A stretch of DNA of 64,000 nucleotides from Sporolactobacillus sp. Y61 (GCF_040529185.1 NZ_CP159510.1:2542001-2606000), one strand, 5' to 3'; shown: positions 35,073 to 44,385, numbered from the stretch's first letter. The notes: generated from the letters alone by a model not told the origin. Numbers and translations: made by a program.

Positions 35073-36735
35073 CCTAGTTTATTCACAGAATTTCTCCAAA
35101 ACGCTCAGATGCTTGATCTGATCACTTTTCTCGATTACACCCTGTGCATGAAAAAAGTGCACGCAAAAAGGATCCAAATCTGGTAAAATTAAGTCACCAC
35201 AACACCAGAGAGGATCCTTTATGATGACTACTTTATCGCAAATCACGTTAGATTTCAATCGAAAAATCAAACTATCAAACGATGGTGGTGAACTTTCTTC
35301 AGATAGCGGTCAACTGCTTTTTAAGGAGTTTGACGAGAAAATCGGTTTCTCAAAGACGTTTGAACGCCATTTGATACTGAATGATTCGCGCAAGAGTCCG
35401 TTCTATTCCAACGCAAAACTCTTTCGCCAGAAGATCTATCAGCTGCTGGCCGGTTACTCCGAGGATGACTCAGCCGATGCATTGATTCATGATCCCGTGT
35501 TTACCCAGGTTGTTGAAACATCCAAACTGGCGTCACAACCGACGTTATCCCGCTTTTATTATCGTTTCGACCAGAATACTCTTGATCAGCTCGCAGTGGC
35601 CAATCAGAAATTACTGGACAAAGTTCATCGATATCGCAAGAGCCGGGCACTGATTATTGACCTGGATTCCACTCACGTCGATACGTACGGCAAGCAGGAA
35701 TCCTCAGACTATAATGCACATTACGGTACCATCGGCTTCCATCCATTGGTGGCGTTCGACGGGGCGACGGGAGATTTTTTGAAGGCGAAACTGCGTCCCG
35801 GAAATCGCTATACTTCTCATGGGGTCGCGGACTTTGTTCGGCCGATTCTGGAACACTACAACGAGCACTTTCCGGAAACCACGCCGTTCCTTCGTGGCGA
35901 CAGCGGTTTTGCCACGCCTGAGCTCTACGAGCTGTGCGAAGAAGAATCCGTCTACTACGCGATTCGCCTGAAGTCGAATGCCATACTCCAGCGGATGGCT
36001 GAGGAGCTTCATCCCAACGATGCGTCGACCGGGGAGACCCAGTGTTACTATGAAGAAATGGCGTACCAGGCGAAGTCTTGGGACAAGCCCAGAAAAGTAA
36101 TCGTTCAATCGGTTCGCCCGGCTAGCGAACTCTTCTTCACGCATACCTTTATCGTGACCAATCTGGTTGAATGCTTCTCCCCGAAACAAGTCGTTCTGAC
36201 TTATCAGAAACGAGGGACCATGGAAAACTACATCAAGGAAGCCAAATCCGGATTCAGTCTGGATCAACTGTCCAGTCACAAATTTGAAATTAACGAAGGC
36301 CGATTGATGCTCAGCCTGATCGCCTACAATTTAACGAACTGGATGCGTACACTGACGTTTCCAGAGGGGCAGAAGAACATGCAAATTGAAACCATTCGAA
36401 CCCGGATCGTGAAAGTGGCCAGTAAGTTGGTGAGGTCGGGGCGCTCCCTTTATTTCAAGCTGTCCTCCAGCTTTGTCTATCAGGACTTCCTCTGGAAAGT
36501 ACTCGGACGGATTCAAAAACTTCAAATCGAATAGTGAAAGGGCACTCAGTTTGGTAGCATCAAAACGTTTTCATCAGGCCAACGGGGAAAGTCCATCTCA
36601 AAACGGTCCATTGTTGAGCGAAAGTTCAGAAATTAATCTTTCGAGTACGTTTTACGCGAAAAAGTAGACAAAATTAGGCAACCTCGTCCCGATAAACAAA
36701 AATCTCAAGAAACGATGAATGGTGAATAAATCAGG
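35073..36735 (+). mobile_element. IS1380-family insertion sequence in yqhQ
   Basis: A 1663-bp element with imperfect terminal inverted repeats: CCTAGTTTATTCAC at the left and CCTGATTTATTCAC at the right (12 of 14 match). Flanked by ATTTA direct repeats and carrying one transposase gene. All parts look intact, so it may still be mobile. Confidence 0.92.
35221..36534 (+). CDS. IS1380-family DDE transposase
   Basis: 437-residue cut-and-paste transposase. The RNase-H-like core has the three acidic residues in the family motifs IIDLDSTHVDTYG (about residue 142), LRGDSGFATPELYEL (about 223) and YQKRGTMENYIKEAKSGF (about 345). Full length, no frame disruption. Preceded by AGAGAGGATCC at a suitable distance. 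Related to, but distinct from, the transposase at 62190. Confidence 0.93.
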   Translation: MMTTLSQITLDFNRKIKLSNDGGELSSDSGQLLFKEFDEKIGFSKTFERHLILNDSRKSPFYSNAKLFRQKIYQLLAGYSEDDSADALIHDPVFTQVVETSKLASQPTLSRFYYRFDQNTLDQLAVANQKLLDKVHRYRKSRALIIDLDSTHVDTYGKQESSDYNAHYGTIGFHPLVAFDGATGDFLKAKLRPGNRYTSHGVADFVRPILEHYNEHFPETTPFLRGDSGFATPELYELCEEESVYYAIRLKSNAILQRMAEELHPNDASTGETQCYYEEMAYQAKSWDKPRKVIVQSVRPASELFFTHTFIVTNLVECFSPKQVVLTYQKRGTMENYIKEAKSGFSLDQLSSHKFEINEGRLMLSLIAYNLTNWMRTLTFPEGQKNMQIETIRTRIVKVASKLVRSGRSLYFKLSSSFVYQDFLWKVLGRIQKLQIE

Positions 36736-36740
36736 ATTTA
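36736..36740 (+). repeat. Target-site duplication, right copy
   Basis: ATTTA directly after the right inverted repeat, identical to 35068-35072. Confidence 0.85.
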
Positions 36741-37234
36741 TTTTATTTCTATGACGCCCCTGATTAAACGGCTGTTTCAATACCATGGGGCGGAACATAA
36801 AGTAATTAATACGTTTGAAAGCGGCGATCCGCTGACGGTGGAAAACGTCATGAAGCATTCAAGGTTTCATTATCGCTGCGGTTCAAGTTTTATTCTGTTT
36901 ACAGCTATTATCAGTATTTTTCTGTATCTCTTTTTCCCTGCCGATCCGCTGTGGCTCAGGCTTGTGTCCCGCATTCTGCTGATTCCTTTCGATCTTGGTC
37001 TGGCTTATGAAATCCTGAGATTTACCAATCGGGTGCGTCATATTCCCGTCCTGCGCTGGCTTGGCTATCCCGGACTCAGTGTCCAGCTGCTTACTACCAA
37101 AGAGCCGGATGCCGGACAGATTGAAATCGGCATTCGGGCATTTGAAAGGATGCGGGCATGCGAAACGGCCATTGAGAAAGAAAAAGGGTATGTCACGAAT
37201 CAGGTTCTTTAAATCATTCAGGAGGTGAATGTCC

Positions 37235-37639
37235 GTGAAGACGTTCCTTTATTCCTTATTCTTTTCGCTGATCGTTGCCCTCGGACTTTTCGGTCTACTC
37301 TCCTCTGTCCTTGATAATCCGACCGCTTTGCTGGTCCAAATGGTGATCGTTGCGATCATTGTGACCGTTGGTCTGTACCTGTTCCGTCGTCTTGCCGGCA
37401 GTGCCGGAAAAACAGCAGATCAGGCTTATAAAAAAGCGGCCCGGCAATCCGTTAAGCGTCATAAACTCGCGACAGCCGGAAAAAAGAGTCGCAATCTGCA
37501 GCATCCATCAAGGCTGAAAGTCATTTCGACAGGATCACGCACATTCAGAGATTTTTCCAGGACATCGTTGCGAGAGGACAGACATTTGACCGTCATTGAT
37601 GGGAAAAAGGCTAAAAAAAAGAAACGGGTCCTCTTCTGA
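37235..37639 (+). CDS. yqhP: YqhP/SA1362-type small membrane protein
   Basis: About 134 residues with two N-terminal hydrophobic helices (residues about 4-26 and 33-52) and a strongly basic cytoplasmic tail ending KAKKKKRVLF. GTG at 37235 is chosen because AGGAGG lies 9-10 nt upstream; an ATG two codons earlier is too close to it. It follows yqhQ by about 20 bp, as in B. subtilis. Function unknown. Confidence 0.78.
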   Translation: MKTFLYSLFFSLIVALGLFGLLSSVLDNPTALLVQMVIVAIIVTVGLYLFRRLAGSAGKTADQAYKKAARQSVKRHKLATAGKKSRNLQHPSRLKVISTGSRTFRDFSRTSLREDRHLTVIDGKKAKKKKRVLF

Positions 37640-37726
37640 GATGATCAGGAAGAAAAACTTGCCGGCTGACATAATCTTTGACGACTCCACAGGCTGAGTT
37701 TTTCTGCTTATACTTACTCAGGGATG

Positions 37727-37756
37727 AAAAAAGACAGTCATCTGACTGTCTTTTTT
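37727..37756. terminator. Bidirectional terminator between yqhP and yqhO
   Basis: AAAAAAGACAGTCA and TGACTGTCTTTTTT form a stem with A and T tracts on either side, so it can end both the plus-strand yqhQP transcript and the minus-strand yqhO transcript. Confidence 0.88.
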
Positions 37757-37769
37757 CTTATATCTTTGA

Positions 37770-37897
37770 ACGGGCAGTTACCCCCCTCAGGGTCATGAGG
37801 GAAAACGAACAGGCCCGGGTAACGGACCGCAGCAGCCCGATAAGGTCAACGAACAATCAGTCGGGGTAGCCACCCACTGATTGAGGTTTCACTTTAT
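37770..37897 (-). repeat. Dispersed structured repeat, copy C
   Basis: About 128 bp sharing GGTCATGAGG, AACGAACAGGCCCGG, CGCAGCAGCCC, CAACGAACAATCAGT and TTTCACTTTA with copy D. The CCCGCATTAA half of the first hairpin is missing, but the CCCTCA/TGAGGG and AATCAGT/ACTGATT hairpins are intact. On the minus strand it lies between the yqhO stop and the terminator. Confidence 0.85.
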
Positions 37898-38094
37898 TGA
37901 TGGCTTCATAAAACTTGTCTGTTATTTTTCGCTCCAGGTGCTCACTTGACGCGGGCGATCCGTGAGCCCCTTGCCCGGTAACTTCACCTTACTGCACTGC
38001 GCAGTCTCACCTCGCTCGCTGATCACTCAGGAGTCTCGTACCTTCCGCTCAGCCCATAAAGGATATAAGCAACAGGCAACGTTAACATACCTTA
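37898..38094. other. Unassigned 197-bp intergenic segment
   Basis: Between repeat C and the yqhO stop. It contains blocks such as GCTCGCTGATCACTCAGGAG and GTCTCGTACCTTCCGCTCAG and the palindrome ACTGCGCAGT. No gene is supported. It may be an old mobile-element remnant, but I cannot show this. Confidence 0.4.
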
Positions 38095-38982
38095 TTAATA
38101 GCACCATTTTTTCAAAAAACGTTTGGCTTCCTCTCTGCCTATCTGATACAGGCGTTCTCTCTCCTCCCTGGAAATTTGAAGATCTTTCGTCTTGACTTCC
38201 GTAATGGGTATAGTGATGATATTTGAACCCTGAAGTTTCTCAATGGTCTGTTCATCCCGTGCTTCGCGCATTGTTGTGAACATCCCGCGAAATAAATCAG
38301 CCGCATTTCTTATTTTTACGACGCTTTCATTATTCGGTATTTTATTTGTAACCTGCAACCCGAGAAACGGGCGAAGTGGAAGATTATTTTCCCTGTCAAA
38401 AAGCCACAACGGAAAATTACTTAACACGCCACCGTCGACCATTAAAGATTTCTGTCCACTGCCATAGGACAAAGGGACAGGCTTAAAGAAGAAGGGAAGG
38501 CCCGCACTCATGCGTACAGCCCGGGCTACTGAAAACTGGCCGGGATCGATACCATATTCTGCCAGGTCATCAGGAAAAACAACGATTTTCTTCTTTGAAA
38601 CATCCGCAACAATGACTCTGAGGGCTTCATCCGAAAGATCTGAAAAGTGGATGACGCCCTTTTCCTTAAGAACATGCAACAGCCACTTTTCCAGATCATC
38701 ACCATTAAAGAGCCCCAGGCTGAAGTACATGCGGAGCCATTTATAAAGTGGGAAGCGGATCAGACCAGGCGGATCAAGCAGTTGCCGGGTATTCATTTCC
38801 ACCATTAACCGTTTCATTTCTTCCGACGTATAGCCTGCAGCGACCAGAGCCGCCACAATGGCACCTGCGCTGGTTCCTGCCGTTCGTTTAAAACGGTATC
38901 CGGATCTTTCCAGTACTTCAAGTGCTCCCGCGAATGCAAAGCCCCTGACTCCTCCCCCTGAAAAAACAATATCAATCCACAC
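38095..38982 (-). CDS. yqhO: Patatin-like phospholipase (YqhO)
   Basis: 295-residue serine lipase-like protein. Oxyanion hole GGGVRGFAFAGAL at the start, nucleophile Ser in GTSAGAIVA (about residue 40), and the catalytic Asp in VDGGVLSNFPLWLF (about 182) form the patatin dyad. Likely hydrolyses membrane lipids in the cytosol; substrate unknown. Position between yqhP and mntR is conserved. Confidence 0.88.
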   Translation of the reverse strand: MWIDIVFSGGGVRGFAFAGALEVLERSGYRFKRTAGTSAGAIVAALVAAGYTSEEMKRLMVEMNTRQLLDPPGLIRFPLYKWLRMYFSLGLFNGDDLEKWLLHVLKEKGVIHFSDLSDEALRVIVADVSKKKIVVFPDDLAEYGIDPGQFSVARAVRMSAGLPFFFKPVPLSYGSGQKSLMVDGGVLSNFPLWLFDRENNLPLRPFLGLQVTNKIPNNESVVKIRNAADLFRGMFTTMREARDEQTIEKLQGSNIITIPITEVKTKDLQISREERERLYQIGREEAKRFLKKWCY

Positions 38983-39023
38983 AGGTCCTTCCCCCCTTAC
39001 TTCATTAAATGAGGGAAAATAAA

Positions 39024-39055
39024 AAAAAGACCGGAAGAATCTTCTCCCGGTTTAT
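39024..39055 (-). terminator. mntR terminator
   Basis: Minus strand ACCGGGAGAAG and CTTCCGGT pair around a short loop, followed by TTTTTTTT. It lies just beyond repeat copy D, so the mntR transcript should include that repeat in its 3'UTR. Confidence 0.85.
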
Positions 39056-39057
39056 CG

Positions 39058-39206
39058 TCCCGCATTAACGGGAAGTAAAGTCCCCACCTCAGGGTCATGA
39101 GGATAAACGAACAGGCCCGGTTGGGGGATAACGGCCCGCAGCAGCCCTGGGTACAACGAACAATCAGTGGGAGATGAAGACCCCCACTGATTGAAGTTTC
39201 ACTTAA
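39058..39206 (-). repeat. Dispersed structured repeat, copy D (reference copy)
   Basis: The most complete copy, 149 bp. On the plus strand it contains CCCGCATTAACGGG (hairpin), CCTCAGGGTCATGAGG (hairpin), AACGAACAGGCCCGGTTGG, a GATAACGGCCCGCAGCAGCC block, CAACGAACAATCAGTGGG paired with CCCCACTGATT, and the end GAAGTTTCACTTAA. AACGAACA occurs twice inside it. Read on the minus strand it lies between the mntR stop and its terminator. Confidence 0.88.
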
Positions 39207-39242
39207 TGTCAATCATTAATCCTTTTGTTCATCTTTTTCTGA

Positions 39243-39671
39243 CTATTCTTCTTCTTCGCTTCGTTCTTTGATTTCCAGAAGCTGTTCTACCCGTTTGGGA
39301 TCTTCCTCGAAATACTGGACAACATCGCCTATTCTGTCAATGGAGTCCCAGCTGAGGTGATGCTCGATCCCTTCAACATCTTTATAAACATTTTCATCAT
39401 GAACACCGATCAATTTCAGAAAATCTTCCAGGAGTTCATGACGATAGACAAGGCGCTTTCCCATCTTTTTCCCTTTTGGGGTTAAAATAAATCCTCTATA
39501 TTTTTCATAGATCAGATATTGATCCTTATCCAGTTTCTGAACCATTTTCGTTACTGACGATGAATGTACATTCAGCGCTTCCGCTATGTCGGAAACGCGG
39601 GCATACCCTTTATCCTGAATCAGCCAGTAAATCCGTTCAATGTAGTCTTCCATACTTGGTGTAGGCGACAT
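39243..39671 (-). CDS. mntR: Manganese-responsive regulator MntR
   Basis: DtxR-family repressor of manganese uptake genes. N-terminal winged helix (residues 8-70: [15 protein letters not shown] segment with [24 protein letters not shown]) and a dimerisation/metal domain with metal-ligand segments [12 protein letters not shown] and [10 protein letters not shown]. 142 residues as usual. Transcribed toward yqhO; its 3'UTR holds repeat copy D. Confidence 0.95.
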   Translation of the reverse strand: MSPTPSMEDYIERIYWLIQDKGYARVSDIAEALNVHSSSVTKMVQKLDKDQYLIYEKYRGFILTPKGKKMGKRLVYRHELLEDFLKLIGVHDENVYKDVEGIEHHLSWDSIDRIGDVVQYFEEDPKRVEQLLEIKERSEEEE

Positions 39672-39873
39672 AACGTCTCCTCCTAATCAACGATCACTTA
39701 ATCACTCATTCTATGTTACAATACTACAATGGAAAAAACAAGGATTAAAGCGCTTTCACTATGGCGGATTATCCATCTGCCGGCTATTGTCACCTGACTT
39801 TATCTGCCCCTTCTTTAAAAAAAGGTTCTGAATCGGTATAATATGTTGTGATAAGTCTTGGGGGGAAACAGGT

Positions 39874-40251
39874 ATGGGCTGGATAATTCTGATTGTTATG
39901 ATCGCTGCTTATTTTGGGTATGTATTTATCTCCCGGTATTTGCAGCGCAGATATCTCACAACTTTAAGTGAAGCCGATTTTCGTGCCGGCTACAGAAAAG
40001 CACAACTGATCGATGTGCGTGAACCGGATGAATTTAAAAAGGGACATATACTGGGCGCCAGAAATCTGCCGCTCACGCAGCTTAAGATCAGAAAAGCTGA
40101 GATTCGTCATGACATGCCGATTTATCTTTATGATGCAAACGGTGTAAGAAGTGCAAGAGCTGCCGCTGTACTGAAAAAGCTGGGATACAAGAATCTTTTT
40201 CAGCTGCAGGGTGGTTTTAAGAAATGGGATGGAAAAATCAAAAAATCATGA
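39874..40251 (+). CDS. yqhL: Membrane-anchored rhodanese-like protein without catalytic cysteine (YqhL)
   Basis: 125 residues: one N-terminal transmembrane helix (residues 2-20) and a rhodanese fold with QLIDVREPDEFKKGHI and the C-terminal LQGGFKKWDG. The active-site loop reads YLYDANGVRSARA, with Asp where an active sulfurtransferase has Cys. Sulfurtransferase activity is therefore unlikely; a binding or regulatory role is possible. The gene stands alone between mntR and the gcv operon. Confidence 0.88.
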   Translation: MGWIILIVMIAAYFGYVFISRYLQRRYLTTLSEADFRAGYRKAQLIDVREPDEFKKGHILGARNLPLTQLKIRKAEIRHDMPIYLYDANGVRSARAAAVLKKLGYKNLFQLQGGFKKWDGKIKKS

Positions 40252-40274
40252 TATTATTTCATCCATTTCACTGA

Positions 40275-40318
40275 AAAAAGGGTGCACGATTCTGATCAGA
40301 ATCGTGCACCCTTTTTAA
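40275..40318. terminator. Bidirectional terminator between yqhL and gcvPB
   Basis: An 18-bp perfect stem (AAAAAGGGTGCACGATTC / GAATCGTGCACCCTTTTT) with A and T tracts serves both convergent genes. Confidence 0.93.
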
Positions 40319-40333
40319 TATTTCACATTGTCT

Positions 40334-41803
40334 TTAGACAGTCTCAGGCTGATAGCGCAGAACCGGGTGGCGTGCTGCCCGGGTTTCATCGAGTCGGGCA
40401 ACAACCGTTTGATGCGGTGCCTCCTGCACACATTCTGGATCTTTCTCAGCTTCTTCACTGATTTTAATCATGTGGTCAGCAAAGGCATCCAGTGTTTCTT
40501 TAGATTCTGTTTCAGTCGGTTCAAACATCATAGCTTCATCAACAATCAGAGGAAAATAGATCGTTGGTGGATAATACCCGAAATCAAGCAGACGCTTTGC
40601 CATATCAAGTGTCCGAACGCCAAGCTTCTTTTGCCGGCTTCCGGAGAGTACAAATTCATGTTTGCAAAATTGTTTATAAGGCGTTTCAAAATATGGAGAA
40701 AGCCGCTTCATTAAGTAATTGGCGTTCAAAACAGCGTCCTTTGACACCTGGCGCAGACCTTCCGCACCCATCGTACGGATGTAGGCATAAGCCCGGACAA
40801 GAATGCCGAAATTACCATAATAAGCCTTGACCCGACCAATGGAGAGAGGACGGTCATAATCAAGCCCATAGCTTCCATCTGATTTTCTGATAATCAGTGG
40901 TTTGGGCAAAAACGGCACCAGCTCCTTTTTCACGCCGACAGGACCCGACCCCGGTCCGCCTCCGCCGTGCGGTCCGGTGAAGGTTTTATGCAGATTGAGG
41001 TGAACAACGTCATAGCCCATATCCCCCGGACGGGTGATTCCCATGATTGCATTCATATTGGCACCGTCGTAATACACTTTTCCTCCCGCTGCATGAACAA
41101 TGCTGGCAATATCACGGATATGTGTTTCAAACAGGCCAAGGGTATTGGGATTCGTCAACATCAACGCGGCAGTTTGATCATCTGCCAGCCTTCTCAGATC
41201 ATCCAGATCCACAAGGCCCTTTTCATTTGTCCTGACGGTGACAGGTTCAAACCCGGCGACAGATGCTGAGGCCGGATTTGTTCCATGCGCGGTGTCGGGA
41301 ATAATAACTTTTGTTCGTTTAAAATCGTGATTGGCTTCGTGAAAGGCACGGATAATCATCAGTCCTGTCCACTCACCATGGGCCCCGGCAGCAGGTTGCA
41401 AAGTGATTGCATCCATACCGGTTATTTCTTCAAGATTCATCTGTAACCGATACAGTAGTTCCAGCGCACCCTGAACGGAACTCTCATCCTCGTAGGGATG
41501 GATTTTTGAAAACCCCTCAAGTCTGGCCACGACTTCATTTACTTTCGGATTATATTTCATTGTACAGGAACCCAGCGGGTAAAAACCATTATCCACACCG
41601 AAATTTCTTCTGGCCAGTGCCGTGTAATGCCGAACCAGCTGGAGTTCGGATACTTCCGGGAATTCCGGTTCTTTTGTACGCATGTAATCCTGATCAATCA
41701 GATGATCCAGCGGCTCTTCAGGCACATCCAGTTCAGCGAGGCTGTAAGCGGTGCGACCCGCTTTCGACTCTTCAAAAATAAGTGTCTGATTTTCTTCAGT
41801 CAT
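40334..41803 (-). CDS. gcvPB: Glycine dehydrogenase (decarboxylating) subunit 2
   Basis: PLP-containing half of the two-subunit glycine decarboxylase (P-protein). The PLP lysine is in [16 protein letters not shown], and [12 protein letters not shown] and NMNAIMGI are visible. ATG at 41803 is chosen because it overlaps the gcvPA stop by 8 nt and matches the family start; the in-frame extension upstream has no support. About 489 residues. Confidence 0.95.
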   Translation of the reverse strand: MTEENQTLIFEESKAGRTAYSLAELDVPEEPLDHLIDQDYMRTKEPEFPEVSELQLVRHYTALARRNFGVDNGFYPLGSCTMKYNPKVNEVVARLEGFSKIHPYEDESSVQGALELLYRLQMNLEEITGMDAITLQPAAGAHGEWTGLMIIRAFHEANHDFKRTKVIIPDTAHGTNPASASVAGFEPVTVRTNEKGLVDLDDLRRLADDQTAALMLTNPNTLGLFETHIRDIASIVHAAGGKVYYDGANMNAIMGITRPGDMGYDVVHLNLHKTFTGPHGGGGPGSGPVGVKKELVPFLPKPLIIRKSDGSYGLDYDRPLSIGRVKAYYGNFGILVRAYAYIRTMGAEGLRQVSKDAVLNANYLMKRLSPYFETPYKQFCKHEFVLSGSRQKKLGVRTLDMAKRLLDFGYYPPTIYFPLIVDEAMMFEPTETESKETLDAFADHMIKISEEAEKDPECVQEAPHQTVVARLDETRAARHPVLRYQPETV

Positions 41804-43151
41804 GAATAATTCCCCCCAGAACATCAGCAAAATCATCAATCTCCTGCTTCGTCCGCATTTCTGTAACAGCAACAAGCATCCGGTTTTTCAGCTCTTCTGA
41901 ATCACGGCCCAGATCATAGCCGCCGATGAACCCTTTTTTCAGCAGCAGAGGGTTCAGATCAGCTACCGGTTTCCCGCAATGAATCACAAATTCATTGAAG
42001 AAGGCCCCTTCTGTCATCACCTGAACTCCCGCCTGTTTCAATCTTTTAGCAGCATAATGCGCTTTTTGTACATTTTGTTCAGCCATTTTCCGGATCCCAT
42101 GCTTACCCAGTGCGACCATGGCTACTGAAGAGGCAAGCGCGTTGAGTGCCTGGTTGGAACAAATATTTGATGTTGCCTTATCCCGGCGGATATGCTGCTC
42201 CCTTGCCTGAAGGGTGAGAACATAGCCGCGCTTTCCATTTTCATCTACCGTTTCCCCGACAAGTCTTCCGGGGATCTTACGAATGAGTTTTTTTGTTACG
42301 GCAAAATACCCGCAATGGGGTCCGCCGAAGGATGTGGGAATACCCAGGGGCTGGCAGTCTCCGACCACGATATCTGCATGGAATTCGCCCGGAGGTTTCA
42401 GAACGCCCAGTGCAAGGGGATTACTGGAAACAATAAAATGCGTCTTCTTTGCGTCATGGACGATGGCCTCTATTTGTTTTAACGGTTCAATTTGTCCCAA
42501 AAAATTGGGATACTGAACGATAACGCATGCTGTCTGATCATCAACAGCCTGTCTCAGCCGCTCAGGATCTGTCACACCATTCCGGACCGGGATGGTTTCG
42601 ACCTTCAGGTGACGGCCATGGGCATATGTGCTGAGTACCTGACGATATTCCGGATGCACGGCTTCAGAAACCAGAATCTTATTCTTTCTCGTTGTACCGG
42701 ATGCCAGGAGAGCAGCTTCGGCAAGAGCTGTAGACCCGTCATACATCGAAGAGTTGGCCACTTCCATGGCAGTAAGTTCACAGATCAGAGACTGGAATTC
42801 GAAAATGGCCTGTAATTCGCCCTGGGACACTTCAGCCTGATAAGGCGTATAAGCGGTATAGAACTCCCCTTTTGAAATGACACTGTCAACAACTGAGGGA
42901 ACGTAGTGGTCATAGACCCCGGCACCCAGAAAAGATGGAAGATCTTCTGTCGAAATGTTTTCTTTGGCAAGTTTAGTCATCAGACGGATCAGTTCAGGTT
43001 CCGATAAAGCTTTTTCAACATTCAGTTTTCCTTTGAAACGAATACCTTCGGGAACGTCAGAAAACAATGTTTCATCACTTGTTACCCCTATGGTCCGAAG
43101 CATGGCTTTTCTATCTTCTTCGGTCATCGGAAGATAGCGATATGACGTCAT
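41796..43151 (-). CDS. gcvPA: Glycine dehydrogenase (decarboxylating) subunit 1
   Basis: Partner subunit of the P-protein, 451 residues. Family patterns include [34 protein letters not shown] and [13 protein letters not shown]. Located 12 bp after gcvT and overlapping gcvPB, so all three form one operon. Confidence 0.96.
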   Translation of the reverse strand: MTSYRYLPMTEEDRKAMLRTIGVTSDETLFSDVPEGIRFKGKLNVEKALSEPELIRLMTKLAKENISTEDLPSFLGAGVYDHYVPSVVDSVISKGEFYTAYTPYQAEVSQGELQAIFEFQSLICELTAMEVANSSMYDGSTALAEAALLASGTTRKNKILVSEAVHPEYRQVLSTYAHGRHLKVETIPVRNGVTDPERLRQAVDDQTACVIVQYPNFLGQIEPLKQIEAIVHDAKKTHFIVSSNPLALGVLKPPGEFHADIVVGDCQPLGIPTSFGGPHCGYFAVTKKLIRKIPGRLVGETVDENGKRGYVLTLQAREQHIRRDKATSNICSNQALNALASSVAMVALGKHGIRKMAEQNVQKAHYAAKRLKQAGVQVMTEGAFFNEFVIHCGKPVADLNPLLLKKGFIGGYDLGRDSEELKNRMLVAVTEMRTKQEIDDFADVLGGIIHD

Positions 43152-43163
43152 GATGTGACCTCC

Positions 43164-44258
43164 TCAATTATTTTTTTTATTATAGAAGGGCGTATGAACA
43201 ATTACCGCTTTTTTCCTTTTCCCACGGATATCGACTTCGAGAGTGGTCCCGGGCCGGGTATACATGATGTCAATCAGCGCAAGCCCGAGATTCTTTCCCA
43301 GAGTCGGTGACTGTGTTCCGGTCGTGATTTGACCAATTTTCCGGTTATCCGAATAGACCTCATAGTGTGTTCTCGGAATCGCCCGGTCTACCATTTCGAT
43401 ACCGACAATTTTTCGCTTAAGTCCGTTCTCTCTTTGTTCAGACAAAGCCTTCTGACCAAGAAAGGGAACATTTTTTTTCGCTTTAACAGCGAAACCGATC
43501 CCGGCTTCAAGTGGAGAAACATCAGGGCTGAGTTCCTGCCCGTAAAGCGGCAGACAGGATTCAAACCGCAATGTATCTCTCGCACCGAGTCCGCACGGGA
43601 TTAATCCTTCATCCTTTCCTGCATCCAGTAATCTGTCCCACAGGGCCCGGGCCTTCTCCCACGGGCAATAGAGTTCAAAACCATCTTCACCCGTATATCC
43701 TGTACGGGAAACAAGTGCCTGAATCCCTTCAAGACTGACATGCTCCCGGAATGTAAAACGACTGATCTGCGCAAGAGGAATATCCGCAATCTTCTGAAGA
43801 ATGTGTTCTGCGGCGGGACCCTGAAGGGCAAGGAGTGCGATATTTGCCGACTGGTTGGTCAATACCGCCTCTTCGGTTAAGTGACTGTCCAGCCAGTCAA
43901 AATCTTTATCAATATTTGCTGCATTTACAACGAGCATGAAGGCATCACCAGCCAGACGGTAGACCATCAGATCATCGACCGTTCCTCCATTCTCATAGCA
44001 CATTGCCGTATATTGCGCATCGCCAGGTTGCGTCTTTGCTACGTTATTCGTAATCATTTTCTGAAGAAACGCTTCAGCTTCGGGTCCCTGTAAATGAAAT
44101 TCACCCATATGCGATACGTCAAACAGTCCGGCCCTGGTTCTGACAGCCTGATGTTCCAGCTTAATTCCCGACAGACTGACCGGTAATAAATATCCGCCAA
44201 ACTCAATCAATTTAGCATCTGAACTTTTATAATATTCATAAATCGGTGTCGTTTTCAA
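43164..44258 (-). CDS. gcvT: Aminomethyltransferase (T-protein of glycine cleavage)
   Basis: Transfers the methylene group from lipoyl-GcvH to tetrahydrofolate. 364 residues with GLFDVSHMGEFHLQGPEAEAFLQ near the N-terminus and GYTGEDGFELYC (folate binding) in the middle. The start is TTG at 44258 (MKTTPIYEYYK), which fits the family; the open frame extends 74 codons further upstream but that DNA is the glycine riboswitch. GGGAG lies upstream of the TTG at slightly long spacing. Expressed under glycine control. Confidence 0.93.
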   Translation of the reverse strand: MKTTPIYEYYKSSDAKLIEFGGYLLPVSLSGIKLEHQAVRTRAGLFDVSHMGEFHLQGPEAEAFLQKMITNNVAKTQPGDAQYTAMCYENGGTVDDLMVYRLAGDAFMLVVNAANIDKDFDWLDSHLTEEAVLTNQSANIALLALQGPAAEHILQKIADIPLAQISRFTFREHVSLEGIQALVSRTGYTGEDGFELYCPWEKARALWDRLLDAGKDEGLIPCGLGARDTLRFESCLPLYGQELSPDVSPLEAGIGFAVKAKKNVPFLGQKALSEQRENGLKRKIVGIEMVDRAIPRTHYEVYSDNRKIGQITTGTQSPTLGKNLGLALIDIMYTRPGTTLEVDIRGKRKKAVIVHTPFYNKKNN

Positions 44259-44345
44259 GGCTGATACCCGTCTCCCTTCATTTTTGCCAGTGTATAAAGA
44301 AAACCTGATGCCCGCTAAGCCCCGGTTGCACATAGTGCAGAAAAA

Positions 44346-44382
44346 AGGACAGAGAAAACACATTACGTGTTCCCCTGTCCTG
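44346..44382 (-). terminator. Riboswitch expression-platform terminator
   Basis: Minus strand AGGACAGGGGAACAC and GTGTTTTCTCTGTCCT pair and are followed by TTTTTT. It directly follows the second glycine aptamer, whose 3' strand can compete with it, giving glycine-dependent read-through. Confidence 0.85.
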
Positions 44383-44385
44383 AAA

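Larger units (their letters stand above)
34585..37212 (+). pseudogene. yqhQ: YqhQ (DUF1385) membrane protein interrupted by an IS1380-family element
   Basis: The N-terminal part (34585-35072, PVYGGQAVIEGVMMGGK) and C-terminal part (36741-37212, YHGAEHKVINTFESGDPLTVENV) are separated by an insertion element. Deleting the element and one copy of the 5-bp ATTTA duplication joins them in frame, giving a 319-residue protein reading GYIYFISMTPLIKRLFQYHG across the junction. The full length equals the family norm, so the insertion is recent and precise. Function of DUF1385 proteins is unknown; in some species they affect envelope or cell division. Confidence 0.92.

Noticed and set aside
35704..36279. 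191-codon frame antisense to the IS transposase
   Set aside because: Shadow of the transposase coding bias; no recognisable domains or ribosome site.
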